Of a stretch of 64,000 nt of DNA, positions 51,356 to 59,678 are shown piece by piece. The translations under genes were made by a program, and so were the position numbers. Within the stretch, counting starts at the first letter, position 1. Each line of letters starts with the position of its first letter. The DNA is taken from NCBI GenBank assembly GCA_022448425.1, contig JAKVCY010000114.1, positions 1-64,000 on the forward strand, written 5' to 3'. The notes under the pieces were generated by a model. The model was given only the letters and a program-made list of their open reading frames with translations. It made no database searches and was not told the DNA's origin. The stretch is from Thalassotalea sp. (lineage in GTDB: Bacteria > Pseudomonadota > Gammaproteobacteria > Enterobacterales > Alteromonadaceae).

Positions 51356-51828
51356 TTGTTCTGCGCACGTTATCGGACACAGTTGTTACTATTCCCAATG
51401 GCGCATTAAGTGGCGAATCTATCGAGAGTTTTACGCGACGACAACGCTTTCTAGTTAAAACTAGATTAAACCTCAGGTATGAAACGCCAATAGATAAACT
51501 AGAAGAACTTCTCGTTGCACTACGCAAAAACCTAACTTCTTTCGAGTTTGTCATTCCAATGCCTGCGCGGGTGAGTTTTATTGGCTATGGTGCTTTTTCT
51601 CTCGACGTTGAAGTGATGATCTATATTCGCGCGCTTAACTATGAAATATTTCTTGAGAAGCAGGAAAAGTTACTATTGTCGTTTTCACACATTGTTGAAG
51701 AGCACGGTAGTGGCTTCGCGTTTCCGTCGCAAACTATTTATACCGCTAAAGATGACTTTCCCACAGAAACTGCCCAGCAAGTGTTGTCTCAACAAGATCT
51801 ATCTCAACAAAGTCCTTCCGCTAATTAG
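51356..51828 (+). pseudogene. C-terminal fragment of an MscS-type mechanosensitive channel
   Basis: In the frame of the track ORF at 51268, true homology begins near 51356 with IVLRTLSDTVVTIPNGALSG, the start of the MscS beta domain, and runs through IGYGAFSLDVEVMIYIRALN and GFAFPSQTIY to the normal end. The membrane helices and pore are missing, so no channel can form. The N-terminal codons of the track ORF are DUF547 sequence read out of frame. A deletion has joined two neighbouring genes. Confidence 0.8.
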
Positions 51829-51867
51829 CTCGGTTCAAGTTAATGTCCGGATAAAACATTAGGATAT

Positions 51868-51897
51868 AAAAAGGAGAGCAACACCGCTCTCCTTTTT
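51868..51897. terminator. Bidirectional terminator between mscS remnant and ppc
   Basis: AAAAAGGAGAGC and GCTCTCCTTTTT form a 12-bp stem with a 6-nt loop; T-runs on both strands suit the convergent genes. Confidence 0.85.
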
Positions 51898-51926
51898 ATC
51901 AATCAAGTATCGTAAATGTACTTTAA

Positions 51927-54488
51927 CTAACCTGTATTACGCATACCTGTTGCGACGCCCGCCATTGTTACCATCAAGAGTTGTTCTGACTCAGGATGCT
52001 CCGGCTTTTCACGTAAACGTTTTAACGCTTCTATTTGCAGTAAGTGGAGCGGAACTAAGTATGGTTGTCGCAAGTTGAATGAACTTAAATTCCACGGATC
52101 ATTTTCCAGCGTTTGTTCTTGGTTCAACAAGGTCAGAACCGCTTGCTCGTCTTGTTTAAGCTGCTGTCGTAATTCATCACCCAACCCTTGTAATTCAGGC
52201 TCTACAAGTGCTTTATCATAAAGCGCAGAAAGTTGAGTATCTGACTTGAGGTACACCATTTCAGTTAGCGATATACGGGCCTTGAAATAAGGCCAATGCT
52301 CTAGCATGTCAGCCATCAAGGCTTTGTGTTCACGATAAAACTGCTCGATTGCTTGCCCTAACCCTAGCCAGCTAGGCAATACTAAGCGATTTTGGCTCCA
52401 TGCGAATATCCATGGGATAGCACGCAACGATTCAATACCGCCATCAGAACGACGTTTGCTCGGTCTTGAACCTAGTGGTAACGAGCTTAACTCCTGTTCA
52501 GGTGTTGCCTGTCTAAAGTACTGAACAAAACTCTCTTGCTCACGAATATAGCCACGATAAACACGACAACTAAAATCAGCCATTTCATTCATCAGCTCAC
52601 GCCATTGCGCTTTAGGTGCAGGCGGTGGCGTAATTAAGCTCTCTAAAATCGCACTAGCGTATAAGTGTAAACTGCGAACAGCAAGATTAGGTAAACCAAA
52701 TTTATATCGAATCGTTTCGCCTTGCTCGGTTACACGCAAGCCACCATCCAAAGTTCCTGGCGGTTGTGATGCGATTGCTGCATGCGCCGGCCCGCCACCA
52801 CGACCAATAGTACCGCCACGGCCGTGGAATAATTTAAGCTCTACTTCGCGTTCGTTAAACACTTCAACCAAGGCTTCTTGCGCTTGATATTGCGCCCACG
52901 TCGCCGCTAACACGCCAGCATCTTTTGCAGAATCACTGTAACCGATCATGACATATTGCTTGCGCTGACAACGATTTAAGTACTGTTCAACACTCAATAG
53001 TGATTTCATTACGCTAGGCGCGTTATTCAAATCATCGAGGGTCTCAAAAAGCGGGGCGATTGGCATTTCCCATGTAAAACCTGTCGCCTTCATCAGTAAG
53101 TTTACCGCGAGCACATCGCTGACTTTGCTCGCCATTGAGATGATGTAAATGCCCAACACTTCTTTAGGCTGTTTAGCCACCATATGGTAGGTATCGAGCA
53201 CTTCTTGTGTGTCACTGCTCCACTGGATATTTGGCAACAATGGACGAGGGTTGGATATTTCACTCAACAAGAATTCTACACGTTTTGCCTCGTCCCATGT
53301 GTGGTAATCACCCAGACTCAACGTTGAGACAATTTCAGCAATGGCGTCATCGTGTCTTTCACTGTGCTGGCGAATATCGAGCTTCACCAAGGAAATACCA
53401 AAACACTGCACTTTACGAATGAGATCTAACACGCGTGAATCTGCGACGCGCGTTAAACCGACCGCAATCAAACTCTTTCGACATAATACCAACGGTTTTA
53501 GTAACTGCTCTGAACTAGAGATTGCACCTGCTGTTTCCCCTTTTCGCAGTAAAGCAACGGTTTGCTTTAACTTACCTACCATGTCTTTTAGGATTGCTCG
53601 ATATGGACCGATTCGCTCAACATCAGCTTCAATCAGTTCCTCAGTCGCTTTATGCATTGAAAGTTCGAGGTAAAGTTGTTCGAAGTCGCCTAGATACAGT
53701 TCAGCCGCCATTAAACGCGCTTGTAAAATAGCTTGTTCGCTGAGTACCGCTGTTACAAACGGGTTACCGTCGCGATCGCCAGCCATCCAGCTTGCCATCG
53801 TAATAGGTACTATATCGCTTGCTAGACGCTCTCCAGTTATTTTGACCGATAGCTCATCTAATTCGCGTACAAACTGTGGTACGGCGTGCCACAAACTATC
53901 GCCAATGGCGTTTAAGCCCCAGCGTGATTCATCAAGTGGTGTTGGTCGCTGCTGACGAATTTCATTGGTGTACCATGCCTGTTCGATAATTTCTTTAACG
54001 CGAGGGCTCAGGTCTTCACCACCTTTACCTAGCTCGTCAGCGACTTCATTGTATTTATGAATAAAGGTACGACGATTAATTTCGGTCGGGTGAGCTGTTA
54101 GCACAAGCTCAACGTGCAACTTAGCGATTGCTTGCTTAAATTGCTTAGCGTCAACACCTTCTAGCTTGTCAGCGAGCGAATCAAGCGGGTGTGGCAAATC
54201 AAGTTCAGCTAAACCTTGCTCGCTAGCAGTGTGTTGCTGTTCAGCCACATTCGCTAAATTGAGGAATTGACTAAAGGCGCGCGCATGCACTAATAAATCT
54301 TGCTCTGAACTTTCTGCAAAAATTGCTTGAAGCTGTTCTACTGATTGTGGCTCGCCGGCAACAACTCTCTTGCCCAATAAACGGACAGCTTCGATGTTGT
54401 CGACCCAGCTGTCACCTTTGTCGTTGGCAATTGTTTGTCCCAGCACTTCACCGAGCAATCGCACGTTATTAGATATTGTTTCTAACAT
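51927..54488 (-). CDS. ppc: Phosphoenolpyruvate carboxylase
   Basis: An 853-aa PEP carboxylase, which fixes bicarbonate onto phosphoenolpyruvate to give oxaloacetate for the TCA cycle. Marks: VLTAHPTEINRRTF (catalytic His), WMAGDRDGNPFV, MIGYSDSAKDAG, KLFHGRGGTIGRGGGPAH and the invariant C-terminal MRNTG. Slightly shorter than E. coli Ppc (883 aa) without signs of damage. AAGGAGAG precedes the ATG. An AT-rich stretch upstream (54530-54600) probably holds the promoter. Confidence 0.95.
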   Translation of the reverse strand: MLETISNNVRLLGEVLGQTIANDKGDSWVDNIEAVRLLGKRVVAGEPQSVEQLQAIFAESSEQDLLVHARAFSQFLNLANVAEQQHTASEQGLAELDLPHPLDSLADKLEGVDAKQFKQAIAKLHVELVLTAHPTEINRRTFIHKYNEVADELGKGGEDLSPRVKEIIEQAWYTNEIRQQRPTPLDESRWGLNAIGDSLWHAVPQFVRELDELSVKITGERLASDIVPITMASWMAGDRDGNPFVTAVLSEQAILQARLMAAELYLGDFEQLYLELSMHKATEELIEADVERIGPYRAILKDMVGKLKQTVALLRKGETAGAISSSEQLLKPLVLCRKSLIAVGLTRVADSRVLDLIRKVQCFGISLVKLDIRQHSERHDDAIAEIVSTLSLGDYHTWDEAKRVEFLLSEISNPRPLLPNIQWSSDTQEVLDTYHMVAKQPKEVLGIYIISMASKVSDVLAVNLLMKATGFTWEMPIAPLFETLDDLNNAPSVMKSLLSVEQYLNRCQRKQYVMIGYSDSAKDAGVLAATWAQYQAQEALVEVFNEREVELKLFHGRGGTIGRGGGPAHAAIASQPPGTLDGGLRVTEQGETIRYKFGLPNLAVRSLHLYASAILESLITPPPAPKAQWRELMNEMADFSCRVYRGYIREQESFVQYFRQATPEQELSSLPLGSRPSKRRSDGGIESLRAIPWIFAWSQNRLVLPSWLGLGQAIEQFYREHKALMADMLEHWPYFKARISLTEMVYLKSDTQLSALYDKALVEPELQGLGDELRQQLKQDEQAVLTLLNQEQTLENDPWNLSSFNLRQPYLVPLHLLQIEALKRLREKPEHPESEQLLMVTMAGVATGMRNTG

Positions 54489-54755
54489 ATCTCTCTCCTT
54501 TCGATGGAATCAGTCTAGGGCGAGCAAAAAATATATTCCAATATATATTTATATTTATTTATATAGATTTTTATTTATACTCAGGTTAAGTGTTAAAAAA
54601 TAACCAGCGAAATTAAGGCATAACTAGAAGGACTTAGCTAAAAGCTCTAGCTTTGAGCATTGCATTAAGAACTTTGAGTTAGAAAATTTAAGACAGCGTT
54701 CATTAGCTATGTTTGTTAAGTACATTTATTAGGAAAGCGTTTCGAGGTATTAGCT

Positions 54756-55682
54756 GTGCAATCTAGGCGACCAACATTAAGACAGTTAGAGCTTTTACAA
54801 GCTCTCGAACGACACAAGAGTATCTCATTGGTAGCTCAACAGTTACATATCTCGCAGCCGTCGGTTTCTATTCAGTTAAAACAGCTAAAGGAACTCGTAG
54901 GCCTGCCTATCTATCAACAGTACGGAAAAACGGTAACGCTGACAGATGCTGGTAAAGAGCTACTAAAATGTGCCAATGAGGTATTCACTAGCTTCCATAA
55001 CCTCAACGTAGCACTCGACGATTTAAAAAATTTGAGTGCAGGTTCGCTCAAGCTTTGTGTTGTATCCACCGCCAAATATGTGCTGCCATTATTACTCGGT
55101 GCTTTCTGCAAAAAGCACCCAAAAGTTGATGTGGACTTGAAAGTTGGTAACCGCAAGGAAGTTAAAGAACGATTGGAAGCCAATGAAGATGACTTTTATT
55201 TTTTCAGCCAATTACCCACTAACATTGAAGTTAAAAAAACTCCATTTTTAACTAACGAGCTTGTTGTTATCGCACCAGCAAATCACGAATTGAACTTACA
55301 GGAGCAAGTGAGCCTCGCTCGTTTATCTCACTATCCATTCATTATGCGTGAAGCAGGCTCAGGAACACGTCGCACAATTGAAGAGTTTTGCCAAGAGCGT
55401 GGTGTAACACTTAACGAAAAAATGACCATCGAAAGTAATGAAGCCATCAAATACGCTGTTGCTTCTGGCCTTGGGTTGTCGATACTCAGTCGGCACACGC
55501 TCGACTATGGAGATGTGCCAGGTCTAGTTAAACTCAACGTAAAGGAATTTCCCATTTGCAACCAATGGTACTTAGTGCAACGCAAAGATCGACAACAAAG
55601 CCTCATCGCAAAAGCCTTCGAGAGCTTTATGAAAGAGCAAGGACTAAGCATTTTGGAAAAATCCGTCGCCGATAAGCGGTAA
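54756..55682 (+). CDS. LysR-family regulator (CbbR-like)
   Basis: A 308-aa LysR regulator: HTH LVAQQLHISQPSVSIQLKQL and an effector domain (LKLCVVSTAKYVLPLLLGAF, IMREAGSGTRRTIEEF, SNEAIKYAVASGLGLSILSR) of the CbbR/CysB-like class. Start is a GTG behind GAGG. It is divergent from ppc, but the separation (267 bp) allows either a regulatory link or none. Its stop is one base from the stop of a convergent NhaR-like remnant. Confidence 0.85.
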   Translation: MQSRRPTLRQLELLQALERHKSISLVAQQLHISQPSVSIQLKQLKELVGLPIYQQYGKTVTLTDAGKELLKCANEVFTSFHNLNVALDDLKNLSAGSLKLCVVSTAKYVLPLLLGAFCKKHPKVDVDLKVGNRKEVKERLEANEDDFYFFSQLPTNIEVKKTPFLTNELVVIAPANHELNLQEQVSLARLSHYPFIMREAGSGTRRTIEEFCQERGVTLNEKMTIESNEAIKYAVASGLGLSILSRHTLDYGDVPGLVKLNVKEFPICNQWYLVQRKDRQQSLIAKAFESFMKEQGLSILEKSVADKR

Positions 55683-55683
55683 A

Positions 55684-55785
55684 CTAACCTTCTGATGCAG
55701 TCTTTGTTAGTGACACAACAGCAGGATGCTTACGCTTACGCTCCGTGGTGATCATATAGAGCTCTTCACTAATTTCACCATTACC
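55684..55785 (-). pseudogene. C-terminal remnant of a NhaR-like LysR regulator
   Basis: The minus strand reads about 33 codons ending in TAG at 55684: GEISEELYMITTERKRKHPA, then VSLTKTASEG. This corresponds to the C-terminus of NhaR (xERRxKHPAVVAI), the LysR activator of the Na+/H+ antiporter gene. The frame stops where tyrosine-recombinase sequence starts on the other strand, so the gene was cut by insertion or deletion. Confidence 0.65.
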
Positions 55786-56186
55786 GTTAGAAAGGGCAAA
55801 GGCAGGTACGATAGAGTGGTGCCAATTGTTGAACGCACCGTTGATGCTATCAATGACTACTTAGTCAAAGTTCGCCCACTGTTGGCGACTTTGCCAGTGG
55901 TGATGCGCTCTTCTTGGGTGAAACAGGTAAACGTATTTTAAGTAGTAAGTTAACAGAACTAGTCGGGGAGTATGTACGTAGATCTGGTGTTGCAGATGCA
56001 GGTGCGTGTCATCTACTCAGACACGCGACAGGAACACATATGCTGCGTAATGGTACTGATATTCGTTATGTACAAGAGATGTTGGGGCATGATGATTTGA
56101 ATACTACCCAGCGATATTCTCATGTGGTTATCAATGATTTGAAAAAAGTGCATCAGCAAACGCATCCGTTTGCTAACAAGACATAA
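55783..56186 (+). pseudogene. Tyrosine recombinase (XerC/D-like), truncated and frameshifted
   Basis: VRKGKGRYDRVVPIVERTVD begins in one frame at ~55783; near 55895-55905 the reading shifts (+1) to ALFLGETGKRILSSKLTELV and runs to 56186. Catalytic residues of the C-terminal half are visible: HLLRHATGTHML (His-x-x-Arg), LGHDDLNTTQRYSHV (His and Tyr). The N-terminal core-binding half and first catalytic Arg are missing. Once an integrase for a mobile island; now inactive. Confidence 0.75.
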
Positions 56187-56223
56187 TTTTAAATGTATAT
56201 TAGTTTATTTTTATCTTTAAATT

Positions 56224-56238
56224 GGTACTAATAGTACC
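56224..56238. promoter_or_regulatory. AbiEi operator, copy 1
   Basis: GGTACT-AAT-AGTACC, a perfect inverted repeat, 73 bp upstream of an identical-arm copy at the abiEi start. AbiEi antitoxins are known to bind two inverted repeats in their promoter for autorepression. Confidence 0.8.
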
Positions 56239-56296
56239 GTTATTTAGGTAAATATAAACCTTTGTGGTTGTGTTAGTTTAAAAATATTTCTAGATT

Positions 56297-56311
56297 GGTA
56301 CTATGAGTACC
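56297..56311. promoter_or_regulatory. AbiEi operator, copy 2, containing the start codon
   Basis: GGTACT-ATG-AGTACC: the same arms as copy 1, and the ATG spacer is the abiEi start codon itself. Spacing of 73 bp is about seven helical turns, so bound antitoxin would lie on one face of the DNA. Confidence 0.8.
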
Positions 56312-57073
56312 GAAAATCAAAGTAAAATAAACCAACTGCTGTCCATCGCACCTTCAGGTGTTGTGTTATCTTCTGCGTGGCTCGTTAATCAAGGGTACAG
56401 CCTTGATTTACAAAAACGCTATAAGAAAAGTAAGTGGTTTAAATCATTTGGCAGAGGTGCCTTGATACGTAATGAAGATACAGTTGATTATCTAGGCGGT
56501 ATCCAAGCCTTACAGAATCAACTTGGTTTATCTGTTCACCCTGCTGCAAAAACAGCTTTAATACTGCAAGGTAAATCACACTATCTAGAGTTCTCTACTC
56601 AAAAGGTACAATTGTTTTCTACTTCATCCGAAACATTACCCACTTGGTTTAAAAACTATGACTGGGGAGTGAAAGTGGAAAACAATGCATCATCATTTTT
56701 GCCGCCAGATATCGGCATAATGGAATACCAACATAAATCGTTTGAAATAAAAGTATCTAGTCCAGTTCGCGCCATAATGGAGTGCTTATATTTAGCTCCC
56801 AATGAGCAACCATTACTCGAAGTTTATGAGTTAATCGAAGGACTAAATAATATACGTCCAGTGACTGCCCAGAAGTTATTAGAAAGCTGTACTTCCGTTA
56901 AAGTAAAACGTTTATTTCTATACATGGCTGAGAAAGCAGGCCATGAGTGGTTGACGTATATCAATCAAGACAAGATAGAACTCGGTAAAGGAAAGCGGCA
57001 AATCGTCTCTGATGGCGTGTATGTCTCTAAATATCAAATAACTGTTCCAAAGGAACTGGAGAAACACATATGA
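56303..57073 (+). CDS. abiEi: Type IV toxin-antitoxin antitoxin AbiEi
   Basis: A 256-aa AbiEi antitoxin. N-terminal winged helix-turn-helix (INQLLSIAPSGVVLSSAWLV), then the AbiEi C-terminal domain (AAKTALILQGKSHYLEF, VSSPVRAIMECLYLAPNEQP). It represses its own operon and counters the AbiEii nucleotidyltransferase; together they abort phage infection and stabilise mobile DNA. Two inverted-repeat operators flank the promoter; the start codon lies in the second. It overlaps abiEii by four bases (ATGA). The ribosome-binding site is weak, so a short or absent leader is possible. It appears intact. Confidence 0.88.
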   Translation: MSTENQSKINQLLSIAPSGVVLSSAWLVNQGYSLDLQKRYKKSKWFKSFGRGALIRNEDTVDYLGGIQALQNQLGLSVHPAAKTALILQGKSHYLEFSTQKVQLFSTSSETLPTWFKNYDWGVKVENNASSFLPPDIGIMEYQHKSFEIKVSSPVRAIMECLYLAPNEQPLLEVYELIEGLNNIRPVTAQKLLESCTSVKVKRLFLYMAEKAGHEWLTYINQDKIELGKGKRQIVSDGVYVSKYQITVPKELEKHI

Positions 57074-57492
57074 CCGAAAAATATGCTCAGCAAGTTCGAT
57101 TGCTTCTTGATGTTATGCCAGAGGTAGCAAAAGAGAGCTGTTTTTCATTACATGGTGGTACAGCGATCAACTTGTTTGTTTTGAACATGCCAAGGTTATC
57201 TGTTGATATCGACCTTACCTATATTCACATTCAAGACAGACAAGAAAGTATCGATGCGATAAATGGCGCGTTACAACAAATTGCAGCTCGTGTTGTTGCG
57301 CTGCGTCCATCGTTACGAGTAGAACATAAAGAAAAGATTTGTAAGCTGCTGGTTGAAGAGCATGGCGTACAGATAAAAGGTGAAGTAAACATGGTTGGAC
57401 GTGGTGTTATTGATGATACTGATAACAAAATGCCGTTGTGCGAGTTGGCGCAAGAACAATTTGACGCATTCTGCGCCATAAATGTTGTGTAA
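57070..57492 (+). pseudogene. abiEii: AbiEii nucleotidyltransferase toxin, truncated
   Basis: 140 codons of AbiEii: FSLHGGTAINLFVLNMPRLS (GGxxL/nucleotidyltransferase start), VDIDLTYI (catalytic Asp pair) and CELAQEQFDAFCAINVV, then a stop. Full-length toxins are ~280-300 aa; the second half (region starting GGKICAALDR in relatives) is gone. IS3 OrfB remnant follows within ~60 bp, so an element insertion most likely broke it. The active-site N-terminal half survives, but the fold is incomplete. Confidence 0.82.
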
Positions 57493-57553
57493 GGTGTTTA
57501 GTGTACACCGAAGTAGCTATAAGTATTGGGCTAAAAGTGATACATCCCCTTAA

Positions 57554-58138
57554 CCGGAGCAACTTCGCTTAGAAGCTGAAGTGAAAGCAATTCATCAGCT
57601 GAGTAATGGCTCTGCTGGCGCACGTAACATTGCTGGAATAATTACAAACAATGGTTACAAGTTAAGCCGTTATCGCGCTACAAAGCTGATGACCAAGTTA
57701 AATTTAACAAGCTGCCAAGTACCACAGCACAAATATAAACGTGGTGGCAATGAGCATCTTGAGATACCTAATAAACTAGATAGGCAGTTTGATGTTGTTG
57801 AGCCAAATACTGTGTGGTGCGGTGATGTCACTTATGTTTGGACTGGAAACCGCTGGGCATATTTAGCAGTTGTTATCGACTTGTTTGCTCGCAAGGTTGT
57901 GGGTTGGGCGATGTCATTCTCGCCTGACACCAATCTAACATTAAAAGCGTTAGAAATAGTTTATGAAAGTCGTGCTAAGCCTAGCGGACTGATATTCCAT
58001 TCAGACCAAGGCAGAGGTTTGCAAACAAGCTTCATTTTGGGGTTGTTCTTCACAACGAACGCCAGGCGAGATTTATACGTACACTTAGCCATTGATCAAA
58101 ACCAGCGTGCTTCACGTAATTTTACTTTTAAAGCATAA
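57554..58138 (+). pseudogene. IS3-family OrfB transposase remnant
   Basis: From 57554 the frame reads EQLRLEAEVKAIHQLSN-like OrfB sequence, through the HTH_21 region (NNGYKLSRYRATKLMTKLNL) to the rve integrase core: WCGDVTYVWTG (first Asp) and LIFHSDQGRG (second Asp). After ~58012 the homology ends; the catalytic Glu region is replaced by unrelated sequence to 58138. The OrfA half is missing upstream. Inactive. It may be the same IS3 branch as the edge element at 1-78, which cannot be shown. Confidence 0.8.
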
Positions 58139-58189
58139 TTGAGCAGCAGAAAGCACTACCTTTAAAGAAATGCTGCGTTAAGAGGATGT

Positions 58190-58510
58190 ATGAAATTATT
58201 ATACAAACAACTAAGTACAATGCGTATCGAAAAGCTCATCATTAATTCATTAGAACAAGCCCTTTATCAGGCCATAGTGGTAATCGATGGTGATGAACAT
58301 GTGGTTTGGCAATCTGAAGAAAAAACACTGACGACGAGAAACCTTACAAAAATGCGCGAGCACTTTGAAAAACTAGACGTAGCCGAAATTGTCCTTCGGC
58401 ACGAAAGTGCGTACGATGAAATGGTCGGCCAGCCGACAAAAAACGGTAACAACCGTTTAGAAGTACCATTGAGAAAGAACCCTTATGCCGTGCTCAAGCA
58501 TCTGCATTAA
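58190..58510 (+). CDS. DUF6482-like small protein
   Basis: A 106-aa protein (MKLLYKQLSTMRIEKLIINS, ALYQAIVVIDGDEHVVWQSE, RKNPYAVLKHLH) resembling DUF6482 family proteins of Shewanella and Pseudomonas, function unknown. AGAGGA precedes the ATG. It is 26 bp upstream of the HAD gene, probably one operon, and marks the return to normal chromosome after the decayed island. Confidence 0.65.
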   Translation: MKLLYKQLSTMRIEKLIINSLEQALYQAIVVIDGDEHVVWQSEEKTLTTRNLTKMREHFEKLDVAEIVLRHESAYDEMVGQPTKNGNNRLEVPLRKNPYAVLKHLH

Positions 58511-58536
58511 TAAACACTTATCCATCAAGGCATAAA

Positions 58537-59373
58537 ATGATAAAAACCGCTTCGCCGCTCGTTGTATTTGACCTAGACCAAACGCTGCTCAATAAACAAT
58601 CGCAACTGAGCGAATATACATTGCAAACGCTTCGCGCGATGGATTACGCAGGCATTCATTACACTATTGCCACCGGTCGCAGTTACCTGTCGGCAGCGAC
58701 CATATTAAAAGTTCACACTTTCTCATTGCCTCAAATATATACCAATGGAGTTGTAACTTGGTGCCCGACAAAAGAGCACTTTAGTTTTGATAATAGCTTG
58801 ACCTTTCCTGAAACCACGCTCGCTTTAAATGCACTAGAGACCGACTCAGCTACTCCATTCATTAGCGCTATGGACGATAATCATCAGCGCTACCTGTTCC
58901 ACGGAGAATTTAAAAACACCACGGAACAACGGATGTTAGAACGCCTCAGTAAGCTAAAAGGTGCTGAGGTGTTGCCAATGAGCCAAATGCCATCGCAATT
59001 ACACATCACCAACATCAGCATGATAGGTCCGACGCCAGATATTGAAAATGCTACGCACAAAATAGCGAACCTACCTCATCTTATCGCCTACTACGGCCAA
59101 GCTATTGAACGTAGCGATTTTAGCTGGATTGATATCCACCATACCGATGCCAGTAAAGGAGCAGCGATCACGAAGTTAAAACAGCAGCTCGATTTAGATT
59201 CAGTGATTTGTTTTGGAGATGGTGATAACGATTTAAGCATGTTTGCCGTTGCAGACGAATGTTATGCCCCAGCAAACGCAAAACCGCAAATTAAAGATGC
59301 TGCCACTGCTGTCATTGGTCACCATGACGATGATGGTGTTGCCAGATTTCTGCGAGAAAAATTTAGGCTCTAA
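58537..59373 (+). CDS. Cof-type HAD-family phosphatase
   Basis: A 278-aa HAD hydrolase, C2B cap class: VFDLDQTLLNK (nucleophile Asp), YTIATGRSY (Thr motif II), DASKGAAITKLKQQL (Lys), CFGDGDNDLSMFAVAD (acidic motif IV). Cof-type enzymes dephosphorylate sugar phosphates, nucleotides or pyridoxal phosphate. The exact substrate is not predictable. Confidence 0.85.
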   Translation: MIKTASPLVVFDLDQTLLNKQSQLSEYTLQTLRAMDYAGIHYTIATGRSYLSAATILKVHTFSLPQIYTNGVVTWCPTKEHFSFDNSLTFPETTLALNALETDSATPFISAMDDNHQRYLFHGEFKNTTEQRMLERLSKLKGAEVLPMSQMPSQLHITNISMIGPTPDIENATHKIANLPHLIAYYGQAIERSDFSWIDIHHTDASKGAAITKLKQQLDLDSVICFGDGDNDLSMFAVADECYAPANAKPQIKDAATAVIGHHDDDGVARFLREKFRL

Positions 59374-59678
59374 CGGTATCTTAACTAAACATATAACTAT
59401 TGGCCTTTAACATGCGGCTATTGGGCTTTCCGTCCAATGCCGTCATGGGTTCGCTTGCAAATAGGTTATTCTCAATTAAAAAGCCAAGTTGACGCTTGCT
59501 ATTCGTTTGCTAATACCAAACACTCAACATGCCCCAATAAAAATACTTGATGGTCGCTGAGCTCCTCAAACTGGCAAGCATCGAGCGATGCACTATGTGC
59601 AATAACAGAAAGCGCGGTTTTATCCCCAGCGATTACACCACCACTTAGTTAACTTTTTCCAAGTAATACACAGCATGA
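59374..59678 (-). pseudogene. Decayed coding DNA including a flavin-reductase-like remnant
   Basis: On the minus strand 59499-59648 reads SGGVIAGDKTALSVIAHSAS, then LDACQFEELSDHQVFLLGHV and a stop; CxxEELxDHxVFxxGxV resembles the C-terminal half of flavin-reductase-domain proteins. Just after it (59390-59500), in another frame, protein-like sequence continues (QLGFLIENNLFASEPMTALD). No intact ORF remains. The family call is tentative. Confidence 0.35.

Noticed and set aside
50652-51458. Track ORFs of 117 and 135 aa as separate genes
   Set aside because: Both lie in one frame with each other and with an upstream signal peptide; they are pieces of one DUF547 gene.
54530-54600. AT-rich stretch upstream of ppc as a replication origin
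   Set aside because: No DnaA-box cluster or origin genes; a promoter explains it.
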